In this document: piece after piece, positions 7,425 through 15,005 of the stretch | How the letters are laid out: each line of letters opens with the position of its first letter | Numbering within the stretch: position 1 is the stretch's first letter | Origin: Pseudomonadota bacterium | GTDB taxonomy: Bacteria; Pseudomonadota; Gammaproteobacteria; Steroidobacterales; Steroidobacteraceae | Assembly: GCA_021792815.1 (NCBI GenBank) | Contig: JAJYTX010000010.1 | Coordinates: 1-19,586, forward strand | Direction of reading: 5' to 3' | DNA length: 19,586 bases | Program-made: the position numbers and the translations under genes | Notes under the pieces: generated by a model | Seen by the model: the letters and a program-made list of their open reading frames with translations, nothing else | What the model was told of the DNA's origin: nothing | The model's database searches: none

Positions 7425-8630
7425 GTGAGCACGCGCTACGATGTGGCCGTCATCGGAGCCGGACTCGTCGGGTGTGCTGCGGCGTTCGAGCTCGGCCGCC
7501 GTCGCCGGCGCGTCGTGGTGCTCGACCAGGGGGAGGTCAATCGTGGCGCGTCGGGCCGCAATGCCGGCTCGCTGCACTTCCAGATCGAGCCGCGCATGCT
7601 CGAGCATGGAGGCGATCCCCGGCGCCTCGAGCAACTGATTCCGGTCAACCTTCAGGCGATCGAGGACTGGCGCCGCCTGCCGGCGCTGCTGCAGCGCGAA
7701 CTCGAGCTCGCGATGCATGGGGGACTGATGGTGGCCGAGACCCCCGCGGAGCGTGCGCTGCTCGCCCGGAAATGGGAGGTCGAGCAGCGCGGCGGCCTGC
7801 CTGTCAGGTTGCTCGAGGGTGCGGAGCTGCGCAGCCTGGCGCCCTACCTCGCCGATCAGGTGTGCTGCGCCAGCTATTGTCCTGCCGAGGGACATGCAAA
7901 CCCCCGGTTCGTGACTCCGGCCTATGCGGCCGCGGCGCGCCGGCTCGGCGCCGAGATCATTCCGGGCGCCCGTGTGCGGGCGCTCGAGGCACGGTCCGAG
8001 GGTTGGCGGGTACACGTCGAACGGATGAGGGAAGGCGGCGGCATCCCCGCGGCCTCGTGCCCGGTCGATGTGGAGGCGGTGCTGGTTGCCGCCGGCGCGT
8101 GGTCGACGGAGATCCTGGCGCCCTACGGCGTGCGTGTGCCGCTCGAGCCGGTTGCGCTCGGCATGAATGTGACGGAGCGGTGTATGCCCGTGGTGCATCA
8201 CCTGGTGCAGCATGTGGGCCAACGCCTGTCGGTCAAGCAGGTGGAAGCGGGCAACGTACTCATCGGCGGCGGCTGGCCGGCCTCCCTGCCGGCCAGCCCG
8301 GATCTCGGCCCCGATCCGCAGGTGCGACCGCGGGAGTCCGCGATGATCGGCAATGCCGCGATAGCGATTCACGTGGTGCCCGCACTCGCCGGGCTGCACC
8401 TGATCCGCACCTGGTGCGGAATCGCCTCGGTCTCTCCGGACCATCTGCCCGTGCTCGGCCCGGTCGCGGCGCTGCCGGGTGTGTTCATCGCCGCCGGTGA
8501 GTCTTCGTTTACATTGGGACCAACGTACGCCCGCCTCGTGAGCGAGCTCATCTGTCTCGGTCAGGCCTCGATGCCGCTTCATCTGTACCGGCCCAGCCGC
8601 TTTGAGCGCGCGGCCGATCGGAGCGCGTGA
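7425..8630 (+). CDS. FAD-dependent amino acid dehydrogenase, beta subunit (DAO family; D-hydroxyproline dehydrogenase/opine oxidase type)
   Basis: This 401-residue flavoprotein oxidises a C-N bond of an amino acid or secondary amine. The N-terminal FAD Rossmann motif is YDVAVIGAGLVGCAAAFELG (Gly11, Gly13, Gly16), followed by an acidic strand end (VVVLDQG) and GASGRNAGSLHFQ, a DAO-family FAD loop. VLVAAGAWS (about 219-227) and the C-terminal SVSPDHLPVLGP and GVFIAAGESSFTLGPTYA segments complete the family pattern. It starts with GTG at 7425, 6 bases after lysR, with GGGAG upstream. Its TGA overlaps the ATG of the gamma gene (TGATG at 8628-8632). With gamma and alpha it should form a heterotrimer or larger complex in which beta holds the active site. 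The substrate cannot be told from sequence; hydroxyproline, opines and other imino acids are options. Confidence 0.9.
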   Translation: MSTRYDVAVIGAGLVGCAAAFELGRRRRRVVVLDQGEVNRGASGRNAGSLHFQIEPRMLEHGGDPRRLEQLIPVNLQAIEDWRRLPALLQRELELAMHGGLMVAETPAERALLARKWEVEQRGGLPVRLLEGAELRSLAPYLADQVCCASYCPAEGHANPRFVTPAYAAAARRLGAEIIPGARVRALEARSEGWRVHVERMREGGGIPAASCPVDVEAVLVAAGAWSTEILAPYGVRVPLEPVALGMNVTERCMPVVHHLVQHVGQRLSVKQVEAGNVLIGGGWPASLPASPDLGPDPQVRPRESAMIGNAAIAIHVVPALAGLHLIRTWCGIASVSPDHLPVLGPVAALPGVFIAAGESSFTLGPTYARLVSELICLGQASMPLHLYRPSRFERAADRSA

Positions 8631-8968
8631 TGGGATTTCGCGTCCGTTCGGGCACGGCCCGCCCCCCGCCGATCACCTTCACCTTCGATGGTGTGCCGAT
8701 CGAGGCATATCCCGGCGAAACCCTGGCCGCGGCATTGATCGCGAACGACGTGCGCGGCTTTCGCCGTGACCTGCGCGGGGAACTGCGCGGACCCTATTGC
8801 AACATGGGTACCTGCTTCGAGTGCGTGCTCGAAGTGCGCGACCGGGCGGCCACGGGCAGCAGTGCTGCCGGTGCCTGGTACACCGTGCGGGCGTGCCTGA
8901 CGCGTGTCCAGGCGGGCCTCGAGGTGCGCTCCCGCAAGACGCCCGGGATCAGGGACCTGAGCGCATGA
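8630..8968 (+). CDS. (2Fe-2S)-binding gamma subunit of the amino acid dehydrogenase
   Basis: A 112-residue ferredoxin-like subunit that passes electrons between the flavin sites of the complex. Four cysteines sit in the expected pattern: Cys57-x4-Cys62-x2-Cys65 in GPYCNMGTCFECVLEV and a distal Cys89 in VRACLT. The N-terminal half (FTFDGVPIEAYPGETLAAAL) is the usual beta-grasp ferredoxin start. ATG 8630 overlaps the beta stop. A GTG one codon earlier (8627) is also in frame. The stop (TGA 8966-8968) overlaps the ATG of alpha as ATGA. This small-subunit type accompanies D-hydroxyproline dehydrogenase, opine oxidase and HcnABC-like complexes. Hydrogen cyanide synthase is less likely because of the DapA-family and Rid neighbours. 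Confidence 0.9.
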   Translation: MGFRVRSGTARPPPITFTFDGVPIEAYPGETLAAALIANDVRGFRRDLRGELRGPYCNMGTCFECVLEVRDRAATGSSAAGAWYTVRACLTRVQAGLEVRSRKTPGIRDLSA

Positions 8969-10428
8969 TTCCGGGCGAGACGTGTGACCTGGCGATCGTC
9001 GGCGGCGGCCCGGCCGGTCTTTCCGCGGCACTCGTCGCGAACGAGTGCGGCCTCGACGTGCGTCTGCTCGATGAACAGCCGCGCCTCGGAGGGCAGATCT
9101 ACCGCCAGCCACCCGTCGGCTTCCGGGTGGATGCGTGGCTGGCGGGCAGGGTCTATCGCCGCGGCCGGGCGCTGCTCGAACGCGCCGAGCGTCTGGCGAC
9201 GCTCCGCCATGTCGCCGAAGCGACCGCGTGGGGACTGTTTCCGCCCGAGCCGGCGGCAGGGGACGCCGGCCATCGCCTGCTGTTCGACCAGGCGGGCCTC
9301 CCGGGAGCACTGCAGGCGCGTCAGGTGCTGCTGGCGACGGGATGCTACGAGATGCCCGTGCCTTTTCCCGGCTGGCAGCGGCCCGGGGTCATGAGCGCAG
9401 GTGGGATTCAGACCCTGCTCAAGAGCCAGCGCGTCGCGGCCGGCACCCGGGTGGTGCTGGCCGGCAGCCACCCCTTGCTGCTCGTCGCGGCGGACCAGTT
9501 GCTCGAGGCGGGAGTGCGTGTCGCCGCCGTCGTGTTCAGTCAATCGGCGCATGCTGTCGCCCGATTGCTCGCATCGCCCGCGCCGCTCCTCGGCGCGTTC
9601 CCGCAGCTGCTGCACGCCGCACATTGCCTGGGGCGCATCCGTCGCGCCCGGGTGCCGCTGATGGTGGGTCGGGTGGTCGCGGAGGCGCTGGGCTCGGACG
9701 CCGTCGAAGCCGTGCGAGTCTGCCGCAGCGACTTTCGCGGCGATGCGCAGCACATCGCCTGCGACACGCTGGGGCTGTGCTACGGGTTCCTCGCATCTTC
9801 GGAACTGGCGCGGCAGGCCGGCGCGCACTGCGCCTGGGAATCCGGCAGCGGCTGGGTCGTCACGAGCGACGAGTTCATGCGCACGAGCGTTGCGCACCTC
9901 AGCGTCGCCGGAGAACTCGCCGGGGTGGCCGGCGCGGAGGCCGCGGCGCTGTCGGGGGAAATCGCCGCGCTCGGGATCGCGGCGGATGCGGGCCGCCTCG
10001 GCGCAGCCGAGGCGTCGGCGCGCGCCGCGCCGCTGCGCCGCAGACTGCGGATGCTGCGCCGGTTCGCGGCCGTGCTCGCTGAACTCGCGGCCCCGCCGCC
10101 GCCGCTGCTCGCCCGTCTGGCGACCCCTGACACGCTCCTGTGCCGTTGCGAAGACGTCACAGTCGCTGCCCTCGCGGACGCGCTGCGCACCGAGTCGACT
10201 GTTGAAAGCGCGAGCAGCGCCAAGCTGCTGACGCGCGTTGGAATGGGCATGTGCCAGGGACGCATGTGCGAGCTCGCGGTGCGGCGCCTGATCGGCGAAT
10301 ACCGGGGGCGCGCAATCGAGCAGATCCGCGGTTACGAGCCGCGGCCGCCGGTGAAGCCCATCCGGCTGGCCGCGCTCGCCGGCCGGGCGATCAACGCCTC
10401 GCGCGGCCCAGACGGTCGCGTTGCGTGA
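8965..10428 (+). CDS. FAD/NAD(P)-binding alpha subunit of the amino acid dehydrogenase, with C-terminal BFD-like [2Fe-2S] domain
   Basis: This 487-residue flavoprotein is the electron-transfer partner of the complex. The FAD Rossmann motif is CDLAIVGGGPAGLSAALVA near the N-terminus, with LDEQPRLGGQIYRQP after it. A second dinucleotide fold begins at RVVLAGSHPLLLVAADQLL. The C-terminal domain has Cys393-x-Cys395 (LLCRCEDV) and Cys430-x4-Cys435 (GMCQGRMCELAV), the bacterioferritin-associated-ferredoxin type cluster site of octopine/nopaline oxidase A and D-hydroxyproline dehydrogenase alpha. ATG 8965 overlaps the gamma stop. The last codons and the stop lie inside operator C (10419-10437), so the end of this gene doubles as a regulatory site for the next block. 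The enzyme probably passes electrons to the respiratory chain rather than oxygen (family inference). Confidence 0.9.
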   Translation: MIPGETCDLAIVGGGPAGLSAALVANECGLDVRLLDEQPRLGGQIYRQPPVGFRVDAWLAGRVYRRGRALLERAERLATLRHVAEATAWGLFPPEPAAGDAGHRLLFDQAGLPGALQARQVLLATGCYEMPVPFPGWQRPGVMSAGGIQTLLKSQRVAAGTRVVLAGSHPLLLVAADQLLEAGVRVAAVVFSQSAHAVARLLASPAPLLGAFPQLLHAAHCLGRIRRARVPLMVGRVVAEALGSDAVEAVRVCRSDFRGDAQHIACDTLGLCYGFLASSELARQAGAHCAWESGSGWVVTSDEFMRTSVAHLSVAGELAGVAGAEAAALSGEIAALGIAADAGRLGAAEASARAAPLRRRLRMLRRFAAVLAELAAPPPPLLARLATPDTLLCRCEDVTVAALADALRTESTVESASSAKLLTRVGMGMCQGRMCELAVRRLIGEYRGRAIEQIRGYEPRPPVKPIRLAALAGRAINASRGPDGRVA

Positions 10429-10437
10429 AACGCAACG
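10419..10437. promoter_or_regulatory. Operator C, copy 3 of the inverted repeat
   Basis: The sequence CGTTGCGTGAAACGCAACG has perfect 8-bp arms around GAA and the same GTTGC-N7-GCAAC core as operators A and B. It spans the final codons and TGA of the dehydrogenase alpha gene, 19 bases upstream of a candidate -35 for the VOC-receptor-transporter block. Confidence 0.8.
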
Positions 10438-10456
10438 ATCCCGGTCAGCTCTGTTA

Positions 10457-10484
10457 TTGAGCGATCCCGCCCGCCGTGCAACAT
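10457..10484 (+). promoter_or_regulatory. Candidate promoter of the VOC-TonB-MFS block
   Basis: TTGAGC (10457-10462) and CAACAT (10479-10484) are 16 bases apart, with a predicted start near 10491. Operator C's centre is then at about -63, and the ATTGAG before the spacer matches the Rid promoter. A consensus -35 TTGACA at 10497-10502 is an alternative, but its best -10 (TGCAAA, 10520-10525) is poor and would place the start inside the gene. Confidence 0.4.
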
Positions 10485-10509
10485 TGACGCGCAAGGTTGA
10501 CAAATCGGG

Positions 10510-11034
10510 GTGCGACTCGTGCAAACTGCTCGAACGGCAATCCGCTTCCGCGGCCTGGACCACATCGGAATCACCGTGCCCGATCTCGAGAAGGCGATCG
10601 CCTTCTACCTGGAGGCATTCGGCGGCCAAGTAGTCTATCGCATGGGTCCGCTCGATTCGCGCGACATGCCGCAGGAAGACGGCCGGGACTGGACCGCGGA
10701 TTTCATCGACGTGCCCGATGCGCGGCTGAGCTTCGCCGGGGTGCGCCTCGCCGGCGAGCTGCTGCTCGAGATCTACCAGTACGAGCGTCCGGCGGGCGCG
10801 GCGCGGCCGCCGCGCAACTGCGATCCCGGCGGGCATCACATCGCACTGCGTGTCGATGACGTCGAGGCTGCCGCCGCGCACCTGCGCGCCAAGGGCTGCA
10901 GGCTGATGCGCGGACCGATCGTCGTGCCGGGCGGGCCGTTGCTCGGCTCGCGCTCGTGGTATTTCGCGGACCCGTGGGACAACTACTTCGAGCTGATGGA
11001 ATACGAGCGCATGGCCTTCATGAGCGAAGGTTAG
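10510..11034 (+). CDS. VOC superfamily (glyoxalase/bleomycin resistance/dioxygenase-like) protein
   Basis: A 174-residue cytoplasmic metalloprotein candidate made of two beta-alpha-beta-beta-beta modules. Predicted metal ligands, in the classical order, are His18 (GLDHIGITV), Glu87 (LLLEIYQY), His110 (GHHIALRV) and Glu161 (YFELMEY), so it should bind a divalent metal. VOC enzymes include glutathione lyases, epimerases and dioxygenases; the reaction here is unknown. The start is a GTG. 10510 is listed, while GTG 10519 has GGGG 8 bases upstream and is equally possible; no ATG precedes the domain. It follows the dehydrogenase alpha gene by 81 bases, which carry operator C and a candidate promoter, and precedes a TonB receptor by 87 bases. 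Co-regulation suggests a step in the same pathway. Confidence 0.85.
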   Translation: MRLVQTARTAIRFRGLDHIGITVPDLEKAIAFYLEAFGGQVVYRMGPLDSRDMPQEDGRDWTADFIDVPDARLSFAGVRLAGELLLEIYQYERPAGAARPPRNCDPGGHHIALRVDDVEAAAAHLRAKGCRLMRGPIVVPGGPLLGSRSWYFADPWDNYFELMEYERMAFMSEG

Positions 11035-11087
11035 GCGGCAGAAGCGGCGGGATCGACCGGAAATCAGCGAACCGAACAACGATGAAC

Positions 11088-11104
11088 CGCCTCGGTGCGA
11101 GGCG
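11088..11104. repeat. Inverted repeat / leader stem-loop before the second TonB receptor
   Basis: CGCCTCG-GTG-CGAGGCG has perfect 7-bp arms with a 3-base loop and ends 17 bases before the receptor ATG, just upstream of its G-rich ribosome-binding site. It has no T-run. It could stabilise or process the mRNA between the VOC and receptor genes, or be a chance G+C-rich hairpin. Confidence 0.4.
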
Positions 11105-11121
11105 CCATCCGGGGGGGAACC

Positions 11122-13518
11122 ATGTCGGCTGTATACGTAAAAATTGCCACGAATCCGCTGCTGCGGACGCTGCGGCGGCAGGCGCGCCTCGGCGCGGCAA
11201 TGCTCGGAGTGTGCGGTGTTGCCGCGCATGGAGCGGCATTCGCGCAGGACGGCAGTCCGGCGGCCGGTCACGGCGCGGCGCGACTCGCTGCGAACCAGCT
11301 GCAGGAGGTGATCGTGACCGCGGAGCGGCGCGCGACGACGGTGCAGAGAACGCCGATGAGCATTACCGCGGTGACCGGCCGTTCGCTGCAGGAGCAGGGT
11401 CTTTCGAACATGCTGAGCCTTGCGCAGCGGGTGCCCGGCATTTCCTTCAAGACGGCCGGGCCGGGTCAGACCGAATACGAAATGCGCGGTCTCACCTCGA
11501 GCGGCGGCGAGTCGCCGACGGTCGGCGTGTATCTCGATGGCGTCATATTGACTCCGGCCGCATTCGCGTTGAACGGCAAGACCGTCGTCGATCCGAACAT
11601 GTACGATCTGAATCGCGTCGAGGTGCTGCGGGGCCCGCAGGGCACGCTGTACGGCGCCGGCTCGATGGGCGGCACGATCCGGTTCGAGACCAACCCGCCC
11701 GATCCGAAAAAATTCTCTGGGTCGGCCGAGGCCGTCCTCTCGGACACCGCGAGCGGCGGCGGATTCAATCACACCGAGAATGCGATGCTGAACCTGCCGC
11801 TCGGCGACGGCCGCGCGGCTCTCAGGCTGGTCGGCACGGAGAAGACAGTCGACGGCTGGATCGACCGCATCGTGCTCGATCCGTTTCCGCCGGAGGTCGC
11901 CAACAGCACGGCGCGCGGTGACGTCGCGCAAGCGGCGCCCAGCACGGTCATCCATCATTCCAACACGGAGCTGCTGCGCGGCGGACGCGCGGAGCTGCTG
12001 CTTCGGCCGACGGACAGAATGACGATCGATGCGCTGGTCATGCACCAGCGCATATCGCAGGACGGATCCAGTACGATCGACAGTCCGCCGCTCAACGAGG
12101 CGCACTATCAGCCGTTCAACGTCGCGGAGCCGTTCTCCGATACGTTCAACCTGTTTGCACTGTCGGCCCGGTACGATTTCGAGTCGTTCCAGGTGAAGTC
12201 GGTGACGGGTTACTGGGATCGGGCACAGAACCAGACCCAGGACATCTCCGAAGCGATGCAGTTCTACATCGGCGGTTTCTTTGGCCCGCCGGCGAGCTTC
12301 CCGTACTCGAGCACCCAGACGGTCACCGAGGGTGGCGCCACGTTCTATGGACTGGGGGCGGCCTCGATCAGCGAAAACGAGAGCACGCACCAGTTCAGCG
12401 AGGAGCTGCGGCTCGTATCCAGTGGCAATGGCCGCCTGCACTGGGTTGCGGGCGCCTACTACAGTCACTACGGCGTCGTCGATCATGTCTTTTCCTATTA
12501 TCCCGTTTCGACCACGGGCTTCGATGCCAACTTCGGCACCAATAATCTCGCCGACAATCATCGCGCGCTCGGCCTCGACCAGTATGCGCTGTACGGACAG
12601 GCGACCTACAAGCTGCCGCGCCACCTGCAGGCGACGCTGGGTGCGCGCTACTACACCTACCACAGCGATTCACAGACCAGCGTCAGCGGCGTGTCGGCGA
12701 GCGGCCCCACATCGACGCTGTTCGGCCTTGCGCAGAACTCCGGGGTGACACCGAGTTTCACCCTGGCATACGTCCACGACGAAACGACGACGGTCTACGG
12801 GACGATTTCCAAGGGGTTCCGTCCGGGCGGTCCGAATTCGCCGATCCCGGTGCCGCCGTGCGCGGCCGCCGCGCCGAAGCAATTCGGTCCGGACAGCGTC
12901 TGGAATTACGAGCTCGGCGCCAAGCAGCGTGCGCTCGGTAACCGCCTCAGCGTCTCGGGGGACGTCTATTACGAGAAGTGGACAGGGGTCCAGCAGGAGG
13001 TTTCGCCCGCCTGCGGCTTCACATTTACGGCCAATGCCGGCACGGCGCACGTGGAAGGCGCGGAGTTCCAGCTGAACTGGATCGTCTTCCCGGGGCTCAT
13101 GTTCACTCAGAACGCCGGCTATACCAATGCCTATAACGCACAGACGATTGCGGCCGCGAACGTGGTCGCCGGCCAGAGGCTGCTCGATGTACCGCGCGTG
13201 ACGGCCAACAGCAGTCTCACCTATCGGGTTCCGGTGGGCGCCAACCTGGATGTCATGACGAGCATCAACAACAGCTACGTGGGCTCGATGCAGGACATAA
13301 CCTTCTACCGCAATACCCTGCCGGCGTACGATATCGTCACCCTGCGCGGCGGTGTGGAGGGCAATCGCTGGTCGGCGTATCTGTTTGTCGACAACCTGGG
13401 GAACACCAAGGCACTGCTCGGCAATACCACGGCGCTTTCGGCGAACATCTCCATTCTCAATCGTGTCGCGGTCAACCAGCCGAGGACGATCGGCGTCGAT
13501 CTCAGCTATCATTTCTGA
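11122..13518 (+). CDS. TonB-dependent outer-membrane receptor (second copy)
   Basis: A 798-residue outer-membrane transporter. A signal peptide (basic LRTLRRQARLG, hydrophobic AAMLGVCGVAAHG) ends at about Ala41, in AFAQDG. The mature N-terminus has LQEVIVTAERR, then the plug (about 60-180) with RTPMSITAVTG, YEMRGLTSSGG and RVEVLRGPQGTLYGAGSMGG. The barrel follows and ends in LSYHF with terminal Phe. ATG 11122 is chosen for its strong GGGGGGAA ribosome-binding site and proper signal peptide; a start 27 bases earlier is possible but adds nothing. It lies between a VOC gene and an MFS gene on the same strand, which suggests it is the outer-membrane entry for the compound handled by this island. 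The ligand is not predictable; the receptor is only generally similar to the one at 1241-3724. Confidence 0.93.
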   Translation: MSAVYVKIATNPLLRTLRRQARLGAAMLGVCGVAAHGAAFAQDGSPAAGHGAARLAANQLQEVIVTAERRATTVQRTPMSITAVTGRSLQEQGLSNMLSLAQRVPGISFKTAGPGQTEYEMRGLTSSGGESPTVGVYLDGVILTPAAFALNGKTVVDPNMYDLNRVEVLRGPQGTLYGAGSMGGTIRFETNPPDPKKFSGSAEAVLSDTASGGGFNHTENAMLNLPLGDGRAALRLVGTEKTVDGWIDRIVLDPFPPEVANSTARGDVAQAAPSTVIHHSNTELLRGGRAELLLRPTDRMTIDALVMHQRISQDGSSTIDSPPLNEAHYQPFNVAEPFSDTFNLFALSARYDFESFQVKSVTGYWDRAQNQTQDISEAMQFYIGGFFGPPASFPYSSTQTVTEGGATFYGLGAASISENESTHQFSEELRLVSSGNGRLHWVAGAYYSHYGVVDHVFSYYPVSTTGFDANFGTNNLADNHRALGLDQYALYGQATYKLPRHLQATLGARYYTYHSDSQTSVSGVSASGPTSTLFGLAQNSGVTPSFTLAYVHDETTTVYGTISKGFRPGGPNSPIPVPPCAAAAPKQFGPDSVWNYELGAKQRALGNRLSVSGDVYYEKWTGVQQEVSPACGFTFTANAGTAHVEGAEFQLNWIVFPGLMFTQNAGYTNAYNAQTIAAANVVAGQRLLDVPRVTANSSLTYRVPVGANLDVMTSINNSYVGSMQDITFYRNTLPAYDIVTLRGGVEGNRWSAYLFVDNLGNTKALLGNTTALSANISILNRVAVNQPRTIGVDLSYHF

Positions 13519-13530
13519 GGCTGACGCCAC

Positions 13531-14880
13531 ATGGGGGTGCCGGGCGGCGGCATGAGGTGTGACGCCGCGCGTGGCGCGGCGAGCGAGGAGGCCGGCTATC
13601 CGCCGCGGCCGTATGCGTGGGCGGTGGTGGCGATTCTGGTCGCCACCGCCGTGCTCTCGTATACGGACCGACAGGTGTTGAGCCTGCTGGTCGACCCGAT
13701 CCGCAGGGACCTCGGCATCAGCGACCTGCAGGTGAGCCTGCTGCTCGGCTCGGCGTTCGCGGTGATCTACGGAGTGGCGGGCATCCCCTTCGGGTGGCTC
13801 GCCGACCGGGTCTCGAGGCGCAACCTGATTTTCGCCGGCAGCCTCATCTGGGGCATCGGAACGGTCAGCTGCGCGTACGCGGGCAGCTTCGCGCAGCTGT
13901 TCGCGGCCCGGGTCGTCGTCGGGCTCGGAGAGTCCGTGTTGTCGCCGGCCGCCATCTCGCTCATCAGTGACTACTTCCCGCCGAGCCGACGCGGGCTCGC
14001 GGTGGGTTCCTTCCTCAGCGGCATCGCGATCGGCCAGGGCGCGGCGATCCTGATCGGGGGCGTGGCGCTGCACCTGGTCGAGGCGGGCACGCTCGCCTCC
14101 ACCCCGCTCGGGACGCTCGCGCCGTGGCGCCTCGTGTTGCTCATCATCGGAGCGCCGGCGCTCGTGTGGTCGCTGGCGCTGTTCCTGGTCCGTGAGCCCG
14201 CCCGGCATGGCACGCGGACGATCGCGGGGGCGGCACAGGCGGCCCGGCCCGGCATCGCCTCGATCCTGCGCGGACCGGTGGTGCCGATGTATGCGGTGGT
14301 GGCGGCCGCTTCCCTGGTCGACAATGCGGTCGGCGCCTGGGCGCCGACGCTGCTCATCCGCAGCTTTCACCTGAACGCCGCCTCTGTCGGCCTCGCGCTC
14401 GGGCTGAGACTCGTGGTCGGCTTCGGGGGCGGGGTGCTCCTCGGCGGGTGGCTTTCCGACCGGGCCGGTCGCGGCGGGGGCTGGCCCCGCAAGCTGCTCG
14501 TGTGCCTGGGCGTGAGCCTGCTCATCCTGCCGACCTCGTGGATGATCGACGGGGCGAGCGCGAATCGGGTGATGCTCGCGGTTCCCGCGTACTTTCTGCT
14601 GTCGGGCACCTTTACCGCCTGTGGCTTCTCGGCGATTCTCGATGTGGTGCCCGGGGAACGGCGGGGGCTCGCGATGGCGGTCAGTTTCTTCCTCAACGTT
14701 GCCGTCGGCGCCGGTCTCGGGCCCACGATGGTCGCGCTCGCGAGCGCGCATGTCTTCGGCAGCCAGGCAGGCCTCGGGGCGCCGATCGCGCTGACGGCGA
14801 CCTTCGGCTATGGCCTCAATGCCGCGGTACTGATTGCGGCGCTGATCCTGTTCCGGCGCGACCGCCGCACCCGCGCCTGA
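13531..14880 (+). CDS. MFS transporter, spinster-like
   Basis: A 449-residue inner-membrane permease with about 12 hydrophobic segments. The first is WAVVAILVATAVLSYTDRQV, and the MFS signature loop between TM2 and TM3 is GWLADRVSRRNLIFAGSLIWG. A second-half counterpart is GGWLSDRAGRGGGWPRKLL. The pattern of SYTDRQVLSLL, then LGISDLQVSLL resembles spinster-like MFS proteins, which move varied organic acids and lipids in bacteria. It starts 12 bases after the TonB receptor stop (GAGG overlapping that stop is a likely ribosome-binding site), so they are one operon: outer-membrane then inner-membrane transport of the same compound. ATG 13552 is an alternative start; the extra 7 residues are Gly-rich and non-hydrophobic. 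Import is inferred from context; export is not excluded. Confidence 0.9.
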   Translation: MGVPGGGMRCDAARGAASEEAGYPPRPYAWAVVAILVATAVLSYTDRQVLSLLVDPIRRDLGISDLQVSLLLGSAFAVIYGVAGIPFGWLADRVSRRNLIFAGSLIWGIGTVSCAYAGSFAQLFAARVVVGLGESVLSPAAISLISDYFPPSRRGLAVGSFLSGIAIGQGAAILIGGVALHLVEAGTLASTPLGTLAPWRLVLLIIGAPALVWSLALFLVREPARHGTRTIAGAAQAARPGIASILRGPVVPMYAVVAAASLVDNAVGAWAPTLLIRSFHLNAASVGLALGLRLVVGFGGGVLLGGWLSDRAGRGGGWPRKLLVCLGVSLLILPTSWMIDGASANRVMLAVPAYFLLSGTFTACGFSAILDVVPGERRGLAMAVSFFLNVAVGAGLGPTMVALASAHVFGSQAGLGAPIALTATFGYGLNAAVLIAALILFRRDRRTRA

Positions 14881-14945
14881 GAGCGCTTGATGAGGGCCGG
14901 CGGCGCGCAGCGGCTCTGGGCGGCGGAGCGTCGTTGCGCTACGCT

Positions 14946-14963
14946 GCGCTGCCCGGGCAGCGC
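14946..14963. repeat. Perfect 18-bp palindrome before the amidase gene
   Basis: GCGCTGCCCGGGCAGCGC is fully self-complementary. As RNA it could form a 7-bp stem with a CCGG loop. It lies 65 bases after the MFS stop and 42 bases before the amidase start. No T-run follows, so a rho-independent terminator is not clear. It could be an operator or an RNA hairpin separating the two genes. Confidence 0.5.
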
Positions 14964-15005
14964 TGCTTGCCGGTCGCCACGGGCTGTCCACGGGGAGAAC
15001 AGCGG

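Noticed and set aside
8630..10428. Gamma and alpha subunits as part of a hydrogen cyanide synthase (HcnABC)
   Set aside because: The subunit architecture is shared, but gene order is beta-gamma-alpha and the DapA-family and Rid neighbours fit amino or imino acid catabolism better.
8794..12663. A 1289-codon open frame on the minus strand, and similar long antisense frames at 6345-8582, 12670-14991 and 1709-3388
   Set aside because: They lie antisense to clearly recognisable genes, are rich in Arg, His, Gln, Ala and Gly with no domain motifs, and are the usual result of high G+C at third codon positions.
14932..14948. CGTTGCG-CTA-CGCTGCG before the amidase gene as a fourth operator
   Set aside because: The second arm differs at the two central bases and the spacing is 3 rather than 5 between the 7-base arms, so it does not fit the operator geometry.
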